Source: an uncultured Tidjanibacter sp.
GTDB taxonomy: Bacteria; Bacteroidota; Bacteroidia; Bacteroidales; Rikenellaceae
DNA: 33,159 nt
NCBI GenBank assembly: GCA_944326085.1
Contig: CALVCL010000009.1
Location: 1-33,159 of the forward strand
Direction: 5' to 3'
Position numbers and translations under genes: made by a program. Under the pieces are notes generated by a model. It saw nothing but the letters and a program-made list of their open reading frames with translations, was not told where the DNA came from and made no database searches. Position 1 is the stretch's first letter. Each line of letters opens with the position of its first letter. This document shows positions 15,781 through 23,400 of the stretch, piece after piece.

Positions 15781-16435
15781 CCTGTTTAGCTCCATATGCG
15801 AGGTCTCCGGCATCACCGAGGCCGGGAACAATATAGGAGTGTACCGTGAGTTCCTGGTCGACAGCGCCGCACCATATTGTGGTATTCGCTGCAGGAAGAT
15901 GCTTCTTGACATATTCGAGACCTTCTTCGCTTGCCACACCGGCCGCTATGTGTACGTGGGCAGGAAATCCTTTCTTTTCCAAAAGGGCATTGTAGGCCAA
16001 TACAAGTGATGTGCCAGTAGCAAGCATCGGGTCAACAAGCAGAAGCGTTTTGTCTGTGATGTCGCCGGAAGATATGTATTCCACACGAACGTTGAATGTA
16101 CCGTCCTTGCTGTAGCGTCTGTATGCCGATATGAATGAACATGATGCCCTGTCGAAATAGTTGAGGAATCCTTGATGAAACGGTATGCCGGCCCTCAATA
16201 TGGTGGCTAACACAATTTCATCATCGGGCAGCATAATCTCTGCTTCGCCGAGCGGTGTCTCGACTGTGCGGGAAGAGTAGTGCAGGGTCTTGCTTATCTC
16301 ATAGGCCATTACTTCTCCAAGGCGTTCGAGGTTTCTACGGAACCTCATACGGTCTTGTTGTATGTCAACGTTGCGAATTTCTGCAAGGAAGGTGTTGAGC
16401 AGAGAATTGCTATGGTTGAGTATGTGGACCATCAT
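15773..16435 (-). CDS. upp: Uracil phosphoribosyltransferase
   Basis: Pyrimidine salvage enzyme: uracil plus PRPP gives UMP and pyrophosphate, in the cytosol. About 220 residues, normal for the Bacteroidetes enzyme, from MMVHILNHSNS (the second Met is an alternative start). Key motifs are visible: ILRAGIPFHQGF, the RRYS-KDG segment, the PRPP-binding loop LLVDPMLATGTSL, and the C-terminal uracil-binding YIVPGLGDAGD. It follows hflX by 34 bases and overlaps the GNAT gene by 8 bases, so it sits inside an operon. Confidence 0.96.
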   Translation of the reverse strand: MMVHILNHSNSLLNTFLAEIRNVDIQQDRMRFRRNLERLGEVMAYEISKTLHYSSRTVETPLGEAEIMLPDDEIVLATILRAGIPFHQGFLNYFDRASCSFISAYRRYSKDGTFNVRVEYISSGDITDKTLLLVDPMLATGTSLVLAYNALLEKKGFPAHVHIAAGVASEEGLEYVKKHLPAANTTIWCGAVDQELTVHSYIVPGLGDAGDLAYGAKQDE

Positions 16436-16469
16436 ATTTTTGTGTTTTAAAGGAGCTGTTTTTATAAAG

Positions 16470-17666
16470 TTAATATAAAAAATTGTTGAATGGGTAGCGA
16501 CCTGCGTGAATTTCACGTATCATGCCGTAGAGGTCGCTGCGGAATTTGTCTATGTTGATTCTCTCGCGTGCCGATATGAATATGCATGGAGTGTCGCCTT
16601 TGGCCATCCAACTCTTTTTTATATCTTCGAGCGACAGGTTTTCGCGAGTCATGGGGGTAAGGTCATCCTCTTCTTTGGGAGTATAGCTGAATGCATCGAC
16701 CTTGTTGAATACCATGAAGACTGGTTTGTCGCCTGCGCCGATATCACGCAGCGTTTCGCGTACGACAGAAATCTGTTCCTCAAAATTTGGGTGCGATATA
16801 TCTACAACATGCAGCAACAAGTCGGCCTCGCGTACCTCATCAAGCGTCGATTTAAATGACTCAACAAGCTGGGTAGGCAGTTTGCGGATGAAGCCTACCG
16901 TATCTGACAGCAGAAAAGGCAAGTTGTCGAATACGACCTTGCGTACCGTAGTGTCGAGAGTGGCGAACAGTTTGTTTTCGGCAAACACATCACTCTTGCT
17001 GATGAGGTTCATTATTGTTGATTTGCCTACGTTGGTGTAGCCTACAAGCGATACGCGCACAAGACTGCCGCGATTGCCACGCTGCACAGCCATTTGGCGA
17101 TCTATCTTCTTAAGGTCTTCCTTTAGCTTGGCTATGTTGTTGCGTATTACACGGCGGTCGGTCTCTATCTCGCGTTCACCTGCTCCGCCTCGGGTTCCTG
17201 TACCTCCACGCTGACGTTCGAGGTGCGTCCACATACCTGTTAATCGTGGCAGCATATATTCGTACTGGGCCAGTTTTACCTGCGTCTTGGCATAGGCCGT
17301 TTGGGCGCGTTGTACAAAGATGTCGAGGATAAGTCTTGTGCGGTCTGTGATACGGCGTCCTACAGCTTTCTCTATGTTGTTGGTCTGTGCAGGAGACAAC
17401 TCATCATCGAATATCACAACGTCTATTTTGTTATTCTCACACCATGCGGCTATTTCTTCCAACTTGCCCGGACCGACATATGTACGGGAGTTGGGAGCCG
17501 TCAGTTTCTGCATGAAACGTTTTACTGTGGTTATACCGGCAGTCTCTGCCAAAAACTGTAATTCGTCAAGATACTCCTCGCATTGGCTTTGTTCCTGACG
17601 GTCGCGTATAACCGACACGAGGACAGCTCGTTCCTGATTTAGGTCGTTATTCGTTGTTGTATCCAT
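16470..17666 (-). CDS. hflX: Ribosome-associated GTPase HflX
   Basis: 398 residues. The HflX N-terminal domain (LVSVIRD... to RTYVGPGKLEEI) is followed by the glycine-rich linker RQRGGTGTRGGAGEREIETD typical of this family. The GTPase domain has G1 GYTNVGKST (about residue 205), G3 DTVGF (about 253), G4 NKVD (about 320) and G5 SAR. HflX splits stalled 70S or 100S ribosomes under stress, in the cytosol, and binds the 50S subunit. It lies between glmS and upp; 110 bases separate it from glmS, so it may have its own promoter, though I find no exact consensus. Confidence 0.96.
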   Translation of the reverse strand: MDTTTNNDLNQERAVLVSVIRDRQEQSQCEEYLDELQFLAETAGITTVKRFMQKLTAPNSRTYVGPGKLEEIAAWCENNKIDVVIFDDELSPAQTNNIEKAVGRRITDRTRLILDIFVQRAQTAYAKTQVKLAQYEYMLPRLTGMWTHLERQRGGTGTRGGAGEREIETDRRVIRNNIAKLKEDLKKIDRQMAVQRGNRGSLVRVSLVGYTNVGKSTIMNLISKSDVFAENKLFATLDTTVRKVVFDNLPFLLSDTVGFIRKLPTQLVESFKSTLDEVREADLLLHVVDISHPNFEEQISVVRETLRDIGAGDKPVFMVFNKVDAFSYTPKEEDDLTPMTRENLSLEDIKKSWMAKGDTPCIFISARERINIDKFRSDLYGMIREIHAGRYPFNNFLY

Positions 17667-17776
17667 ATAATAATCTATTCAAAATAGAGCGGCCGATACT
17701 CGTTGTGGTATTGTAAAGTGGCATTCGAGATGCAGATATACAAGTCCACAGCACCGCATTAGGTACGGCGGTACAA

Positions 17777-19621
17777 TTATTCTACCGTTACCGATTTGGC
17801 AAGATTGCGTGGCTGGTCTACATCGCGACCTTTGTTCACTGCTATATAGTAGGCAAACAGCTGAAGCGGTATGGATGACAGAAGCGGAGTGAGACATTCG
17901 GTCGTTTCGGGAACCCATATGCAGTGGTCTGCCATTTTGGATACCACCGAGTCGCCTGTGGTCACAACAGCTATTACCTTGCCACCTCTGGACTTTATTT
18001 CCTGTATGTTGCTTATGGTCTTTTCATATATGCTGACGTTAGTGGCAATCACTATAGTCGGCATCTCATTGTCAATAAGCGCGATCGGGCCATGCTTCAT
18101 CTCTGCTGCAGGGTAACCTTCTGCATGTATGTAGGAGATTTCCTTGAGTTTGAGGGCTCCTTCCATTGCTGTCGGATAGTTGCAGCCGCGGCCAAGATAG
18201 AGGAAATTGTGGGCATAGGTAAATATTGCCGAAACATCCTTTATATGTTCGTGCTGAGCCAATGCCTCTTTTATCTTTTCCGGCATGACTAAAAGTCCCT
18301 TGAGAACCTCACGGTATTTGGCATCGTCGATGCGGCCTTTGAGCCTGGCTATCATCATGGCCATCATAACGAGTACAGTAACCTGACCGGTAAATGCTTT
18401 AGTGGAAGCCACACCTATCTCAGGACCTACATGTATGTAGGTGCCGGAATGTGTTGCGCGAGCAATTGACGAGCCTACCACATTGCATATCCCGTAGACG
18501 AATGCGCCCTTGCTTTTTGCAAGTTCTATGGCAGCCAGGGTATCGGCCGTTTCTCCGGATTGAGATATGGCGATTACGATATCATCATTGTGTATTACAG
18601 GATTGCGATAGCGGAATTCGGATGCATATTCGACTTTTACCTCTATACCGCAAAAGTCTTCGAACAGATACTCTCCTATGAGGCCTGCATGCCACGATGT
18701 ACCACATGCCACGAAAATGATACGTCGGGCATTGAGGAACCTGTCCTTGTTGTCGAGGATACCGGACAGTATTACCTCTGTGCCTTCGAGGTTGATACGA
18801 CCGCGGATACAATCAGTAATGGTACGTGGCTGTTCGAATATCTCCTTGAGCATGAAATGCGGATAGCCGCCTTTTTCGAGTTCGGAAATATTCATTTCGA
18901 GCTTGCGGATATCTATTTTTGACTCGATGTTGTCGAGATTGACTATCTTAAGAGGTTTGTTGCGGTTAATAACTGCAATCTCTCCATCGTTAAGGTAAAC
19001 GACATTCTGCACGTATTCAACAATAGGAGTGGCATCGGATGCAAGAAAGTATTCACCATCGCCAATACCGATAACCAGAGGACTGCTTTTGCGGGCTGCT
19101 ATTATCTCATTATTGTTGTCTTTGTCGAGTACGGCTATGGCATACGCACCGATAACCTGATTGAGAGCGGCCTGAACGGCTTCGAAAAGCGTACACTGGT
19201 TCTCATTACGGAGATAGTCGATGAATTGTACAAGTACTTCTGTGTCTGTGTCGCTGCGGAATGTGTAGCCTTTGCCCATAAGCATGGTTTTGAGTACTCC
19301 GTAGTTTTCAATGATACCGTTGTGTATCAATGCTATCTGCCCGTTCTCTGAGTAGTGGGGATGCGCATTCACATCGCTTGGCTCTCCGTGTGTAGCCCAG
19401 CGGGTGTGAGCTATGCCGATCGTACCGGAAACGTCTTTATTGGTTACGAAATGTTCGAGTTCGGCTACTTTGCCTTTAGTTTTATAAACGTTCAGTTTAC
19501 CTACCGGATTGATAAGCGCTACTCCGGCGCTGTCGTAGCCACGGTATTCGAGTCTGTGAAGACCTTTTATAAGTATCGGGTAAGCATCCTTGTTACCAAC
19601 GTATCCAACTATTCCACACAT
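17777..19621 (-). CDS. glmS: Glutamine--fructose-6-phosphate aminotransferase (isomerising)
   Basis: First committed enzyme of UDP-GlcNAc synthesis: fructose 6-phosphate plus glutamine gives glucosamine 6-phosphate plus glutamate. 614 residues, full length. The N-terminal class II glutaminase domain starts MCGIVGYVG, with Cys2 as nucleophile after Met removal, and includes HTRWATHG and HNGIIENY. Two SIS sugar-isomerase domains follow (CGTSWHAG and SQSGETADT; then GRGCNYPTAMEGALKLKEISYIHAE in two adjoining parts). The C-terminal NLAKSVTVE matches the family ending. The leader carries a hairpin but nothing resembling the Firmicutes glmS ribozyme. Confidence 0.97.
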   Translation of the reverse strand: MCGIVGYVGNKDAYPILIKGLHRLEYRGYDSAGVALINPVGKLNVYKTKGKVAELEHFVTNKDVSGTIGIAHTRWATHGEPSDVNAHPHYSENGQIALIHNGIIENYGVLKTMLMGKGYTFRSDTDTEVLVQFIDYLRNENQCTLFEAVQAALNQVIGAYAIAVLDKDNNNEIIAARKSSPLVIGIGDGEYFLASDATPIVEYVQNVVYLNDGEIAVINRNKPLKIVNLDNIESKIDIRKLEMNISELEKGGYPHFMLKEIFEQPRTITDCIRGRINLEGTEVILSGILDNKDRFLNARRIIFVACGTSWHAGLIGEYLFEDFCGIEVKVEYASEFRYRNPVIHNDDIVIAISQSGETADTLAAIELAKSKGAFVYGICNVVGSSIARATHSGTYIHVGPEIGVASTKAFTGQVTVLVMMAMMIARLKGRIDDAKYREVLKGLLVMPEKIKEALAQHEHIKDVSAIFTYAHNFLYLGRGCNYPTAMEGALKLKEISYIHAEGYPAAEMKHGPIALIDNEMPTIVIATNVSIYEKTISNIQEIKSRGGKVIAVVTTGDSVVSKMADHCIWVPETTECLTPLLSSIPLQLFAYYIAVNKGRDVDQPRNLAKSVTVE

Positions 19622-19654
19622 AAGGTTCAGGAGTGTATTAAATATATTTTTGTT

Positions 19655-19712
19655 GTTTCAGATAAAGATTGCTGCCGCTGTAGCTACGGATAATCTTTAC
19701 GAAACAAAAATA
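19655..19712 (-). promoter_or_regulatory. glmS leader hairpin with an overlapping -7 promoter element
   Basis: On the minus strand GTTTCGTAAAGATT (19705-19692) pairs with AATCTTTATCTGAAAC (19670-19655) with a small internal bulge, and the loop can pair further through CCG/CGG. Neither side is followed by a T-run, so it is not a typical terminator. TATTTTTG (19712-19705) matches the -7 consensus and would start transcription inside or just before the stem, about 77 bases ahead of glmS. No clear -33 box is visible. The function is inferred: a 5'-terminal mRNA hairpin or a leader control element. Confidence 0.45.
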
Positions 19713-19784
19713 CTCATCTTATAATAATAAAATGCATACGCAATGTTGAAAAGTGCAAAACCTTGTATTTAATTCATCGTGCCG

Positions 19785-21998
19785 TTATTCATGCTGTCCT
19801 GTAACGCGGTATGCCTTTTCAACACCCTTTATTTTCATGAGGTTTGCCGCGACCATATCTATTACGGCTATGTTGGGAACCTCAATGTTGATTGTGCCGC
19901 CTATGCGTCCGTCACGCATAGGACTCATACTCATGGAACGTATGTTGATTTTCAATTCGCCGGATATGACTTCCGTGATTCTGTTAACTATGCCGGTAGT
20001 GTCCTCGGCAACAATACGAAGTGATGCAAGAAAGTTGCCTTGGTTTGTTGAATTGCGCCAGCGTGCTTCCAGTACCCTGTATGGGTACATTTCGCGCATG
20101 CGCTTGGCATTGGGACAGTCACTGCGGTGTATGGTAATTCCTGACGATACTGTTGTAAATCCGAAGATGTCATCACCGAAAATAGGATTGCAACATTTTG
20201 CCAACTTGTATTCTATGCCGTGTATCGATTCGTCTATTACCAGCGTATCGTTTGATGTCAGCTTGCCGTTGGTGCTTCTGGGAATATCCTGACGCGTTTT
20301 GGACTCGAATAGGTCGCCGGCAAGGTATTTGGTGATTATGTCCTTTGTGTCGGCTATGTCGATTTCTCCTGATGCTATTGCTCCGTATAGTTCAGTGCCG
20401 GTCTTGTACTTGTAGTATTTGGTGAGCGCTATTACGGCGTCATCTATCGGAATGGCAAGTTTCCAGTTTTTGAGTTTGCGTTCCAATTCTTCTCGACCGA
20501 AACGTGATGCGGTTGCTTCCTCTTCGCGCAGAAACGATTTGATTTTGTTGCGGGCCTTTGTTGTCGTGACATATCCCAGCCAGTCTGGTTTTGGCTTCTG
20601 TGTCTTTGATGTGAGCACGTTGACAATGTCTCCATTGTGAAGCTTTTCCTTTATTGGAACGTTTCGTCCGCTTATCTTGGCTCCGGTACACGTTGCCCCG
20701 ACCTGTGAGTGTATCTCGAAAGCGAAATCGAGTACGGTTGCACCCTTAGGAAGTTTCTTGAGGTCTCCGGCAGGTGTGAATACGAATATCTCCTCCGAAG
20801 TCGAGTTGGTGTCGATGCGGTTTGTTATCTGCGTACGATTGGTGCTTTCCTCGATTATCTCACGCAGTCTTGCAAGCCATTCCTCGTTGCGACTGCCGCC
20901 ACCGTGAACTCCCTTATAGCGCCAGTGGGCTGCAATGCCCCGCTCTGCAACTTCGTCCATACGTTCAGAACGTATCTGTATTTCCACCCAATGTCCGTCT
21001 TTGGTCACGACGGTGGTATGAAGCGATTCGTAACCGTTGGACTTTGGTATCGAAATCCAATCTCTCATACGTTCCGGATTGGGAGTATAGAAGTCTGTTA
21101 CGATTGAATATACGTTCCAGCACAGCTGTTTCTCGTTTTCGCGTGGGCAATCGACAATGATGCGTATGGCGAAAATATCGTAAACTTCGTCAAATGACAC
21201 GCCTGTACGTTTCATTTTACGCCATATTGAATAGACGGATTTGGTACGTCCCTTCATGTGGTACTTGATGCCCAATGCATCAAGCCTTTGGCGTATAGGA
21301 GCCACGAATTCTGCGATGAATTTGTCACGCTCGGCCGAGCTCTCTTCCAAACGGCGGTTAATATATGCGTAGTCTTCCGGTTCAAGATATTTAAGCGAAA
21401 TATCTTCCAGTTCGCTTTTTATGGAGTACAGACCCAATTTGTGGGCAATCTGCGCATAAAGGTTCATGCTTTCCCAGCTCTTTTTGCGTTGTTTTGCCTC
21501 AGGAAACATGCCAAGGGAACGCATCACCTCAAGACGGTCGGCCAGCTTTATCAGAATGATACGCGGGTCGGTGGAGTAGGAGACTATTAGGTCTCTGAAA
21601 TTATCGGCCTGTGATGCAGATATTTTGGTTTGTACTCTTGATATCAGGTTAAGACCGTTAAGTATGGATACAGGTATCTCACCGAATTTTTCTTCGATTT
21701 GTTCGGCATTGATAAGTCCAAGGCGTGCAACGTCGTGTAAAAGGGTCGATATTGTAGAGTTGCGGCCAAGACCTATATCTGATATGACGATTCCGGCCGT
21801 ACGTATCGAGTGATCGAAGATGGGACTGCCGTCATAGCGTTTCATCCCGTCCAGGGAACGGTAGGCAATGTCAAAAGCCTCCATAATGGCAGCACGGCTT
21901 TGGTCGTTAAAGTTTTGGTTGAGAAGCTCCATGAAGCCTGCGTATCTGTCGCGGCCAGATGCATTGTCGCTTATGAGTGGCGTTTCGGTGTTGTCCAT
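19785..21998 (-). CDS. RelA/SpoT-family (p)ppGpp synthetase with degenerate hydrolase domain
   Basis: 737 residues with complete Rel architecture: HD-type hydrolase domain (about 35-200), synthetase domain (GRTKSVYSIWRKMKR, then RDWISIPKSNGYESLHTTV and VEIQIRSERMDEVAERG), TGS domain (EEIFVFTPAGDLKKLPKG), a CC-containing conserved region (KCCNPIFGDDI) and a C-terminal ACT domain. The synthetase residues look intact. In the hydrolase site His63 and His88-Asp89 remain, but the usual Glu-Asp diad after HD is Arg92-Leu93 (LLHDVARLG instead of LLHDVVEDT). The His-Asn of ADRLHNM is Glu157-Val158. It is therefore probably a synthetase-dominant alarmone enzyme, and a second, hydrolase-competent Rel protein is expected elsewhere in the genome. 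Assignment to relA versus spoT is not meaningful here. Confidence 0.93.
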   Translation of the reverse strand: MDNTETPLISDNASGRDRYAGFMELLNQNFNDQSRAAIMEAFDIAYRSLDGMKRYDGSPIFDHSIRTAGIVISDIGLGRNSTISTLLHDVARLGLINAEQIEEKFGEIPVSILNGLNLISRVQTKISASQADNFRDLIVSYSTDPRIILIKLADRLEVMRSLGMFPEAKQRKKSWESMNLYAQIAHKLGLYSIKSELEDISLKYLEPEDYAYINRRLEESSAERDKFIAEFVAPIRQRLDALGIKYHMKGRTKSVYSIWRKMKRTGVSFDEVYDIFAIRIIVDCPRENEKQLCWNVYSIVTDFYTPNPERMRDWISIPKSNGYESLHTTVVTKDGHWVEIQIRSERMDEVAERGIAAHWRYKGVHGGGSRNEEWLARLREIIEESTNRTQITNRIDTNSTSEEIFVFTPAGDLKKLPKGATVLDFAFEIHSQVGATCTGAKISGRNVPIKEKLHNGDIVNVLTSKTQKPKPDWLGYVTTTKARNKIKSFLREEEATASRFGREELERKLKNWKLAIPIDDAVIALTKYYKYKTGTELYGAIASGEIDIADTKDIITKYLAGDLFESKTRQDIPRSTNGKLTSNDTLVIDESIHGIEYKLAKCCNPIFGDDIFGFTTVSSGITIHRSDCPNAKRMREMYPYRVLEARWRNSTNQGNFLASLRIVAEDTTGIVNRITEVISGELKINIRSMSMSPMRDGRIGGTINIEVPNIAVIDMVAANLMKIKGVEKAYRVTGQHE

Positions 21999-22117
21999 AA
22001 TTTAATTCTTATACTGCAAGATACGGAAAATTTGTGGAACGACGAAACCCTCATGGTCCCGTGCATTGTGTAATATAACGTATTGGAGGCGTTTGACAGT
22101 ATGTATCTATAACAACG

Positions 22118-22149
22118 ATGTGGGGAAAACCAACAGGTCTTCCCCACAT
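22118..22149 (-). terminator. Probable terminator of prfA
   Basis: ATGTGGGGAA (22118-22127) pairs with TTCCCCACAT (22140-22149), with three more pairs inside after one mismatch. It lies 21 bases beyond the prfA stop codon on the minus strand. The following bases (CGTTGTTATAG on the minus strand) are only moderately T-rich, so termination strength is uncertain. Confidence 0.65.
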
Positions 22150-22170
22150 AATAATTGCATCGCAGTGCCG

Positions 22171-23256
22171 TTAAAGTTCGCTTTCCTTGAGACGTTCCGA
22201 ATTTTCGGCAACTATCAGGTGGTCTATGACATCCTGTATGTCGCCATCCATGAATGCAGACAGGTTGTATATCGTGTAGTTGATACGGTGGTCTGTAACA
22301 CGTCCCTGCGGATAGTTGTATGTACGTATCTTGGCACTTCTATCGCCTGTGGAAACCATCGTTTTGCGCTTGCTGGCTATTTCATCCAAATACTTCTGGT
22401 ATTCAAGATTGAATATTCTGGTGCGGAGTTCCTCAAGGGCTTTGTCGAAGTTTTTGAGCTGTGATTTTTGGTCTTGGCATTGTACGACAATACCTGTTGG
22501 GATGTGCGTAAGCCTGATGGCTGAATAGGTGGTATTCACTGACTGTCCGCCAGGACCTGATGAACAGAATGTATCCTTGCGGATATCGTTCATGTTGAGT
22601 TCTATATCAAATTCTTCGGCTTCAGGAAGTACCGCTACGGATGCCGCCGATGTGTGTACGCGTCCTTGAGTCTCGGTTTGTGGTACGCGTTGTACGCGGT
22701 GTACACCCGACTCATATTTGAGTGTGCCGTAAACGTTGTCACCCGTAACTTTCATTACAACCTCCTTGTAACCGCCGGCACTGCCTTCGGAAGCGCTGTT
22801 GATTTCGTATTTCCAGCCTTTGCTTTCAATGTATTTGGTGTACATTCTCAACAGGTCGCCAGCGAACAGAGCTGCTTCGTCACCACCCGTACCGCCACGT
22901 ATCTCGACAATAGCATTTTTTTCGTCCTGCGGATCCTTTGGAATAAGAAGCAGTTTTATTTCTTCTTCAAGTCTTTCTATCTCCGGTTCGAGTGCGGTAA
23001 CCTCTTCGCGGGCCATTTCGCGCAGGTCTTCGTCTTTCTCATTGGCGAGTATGTCCTTGGCATCGCGCAGATTGTTAACTGCCGTCCTATATTTGTCACT
23101 TGCTTCGACGATAGGCTTCAGCTCCTTGTACTCCTTGTTTAGCTGAACGAACTTTTTCATGTCGCCTATCACCTCCGGGTCGGTCATCTGCTGGCCGATT
23201 TCTTCAAATTTGAGTTTCAGGCCGTCAAGCCTGTTGAGTATGCTGTTGTCTGCCAT
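22171..23256 (-). CDS. prfA: Peptide chain release factor 1
   Basis: 361 residues, the normal RF1 length. It recognises UAA and UAG in the ribosomal A site and triggers peptide release. The stop-codon recognition tripeptide P-x-T is present as Pro192-Gln193-Thr194 in RVPQTETQGR, which separates RF1 from RF2 (SPF). The catalytic GGQ is residues 236-238 in SSGPGGQSVNTT, the site of glutamine methylation by PrmC. N-terminal helices (about 1-110) form domain 1. It appears to be transcribed alone, with its own promoter and terminator. Confidence 0.98.
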   Translation of the reverse strand: MADNSILNRLDGLKLKFEEIGQQMTDPEVIGDMKKFVQLNKEYKELKPIVEASDKYRTAVNNLRDAKDILANEKDEDLREMAREEVTALEPEIERLEEEIKLLLIPKDPQDEKNAIVEIRGGTGGDEAALFAGDLLRMYTKYIESKGWKYEINSASEGSAGGYKEVVMKVTGDNVYGTLKYESGVHRVQRVPQTETQGRVHTSAASVAVLPEAEEFDIELNMNDIRKDTFCSSGPGGQSVNTTYSAIRLTHIPTGIVVQCQDQKSQLKNFDKALEELRTRIFNLEYQKYLDEIASKRKTMVSTGDRSAKIRTYNYPQGRVTDHRINYTIYNLSAFMDGDIQDVIDHLIVAENSERLKESEL

Positions 23257-23293
23257 ATTCGTGAGTTGTGCGGGATATGTGAATTCCGCGTTG

Positions 23294-23324
23294 CAAATTT
23301 AGCTTTTTTTTGTGAGCTCCCAAT
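23294..23324 (-). promoter_or_regulatory. Probable prfA promoter
   Basis: On the minus strand TAAATTTG (23301-23294) matches the -7 consensus TAnnTTTG. ATTG (23324-23321) lies exactly 19 bases upstream as a -33 element. Predicted transcription would begin near 23287, about 30 bases before the prfA start codon. Confidence 0.65.
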
Positions 23325-23339
23325 AAGACAATTGGCAGT

Positions 23340-23391
23340 GGTTTAAACAAAAAAGGTGTGATATGCATATCACACCTTTTTTGTTTAAACC
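23340..23391 (-). terminator. Perfect 52-base palindrome, terminator of the S9 peptidase gene
   Basis: Every base from 23340 to 23391 pairs with its mirror: the core is AAAAAAGGTGTGATATGC and its complement, flanked by GTTTAAAC on each side. The run of A on one strand and T on the other makes it a potential terminator in both directions. It lies 9 bases past the stop of the S9 peptidase and upstream of prfA. Perfect palindromes of this length are uncommon. Confidence 0.85.
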
Positions 23392-23400
23392 CAGATGGAA

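Noticed and set aside
15781..15939. Longer N-terminus for the GNAT gene
   Set aside because: The extra 53 residues are out-of-frame translation of upp. The GNAT fold begins at the ATG overlapping the upp stop.
19622..19784. glmS ribozyme
   Set aside because: The ribozyme is known from Firmicutes and relatives, and its conserved core is not seen. Only a simple long hairpin is present.
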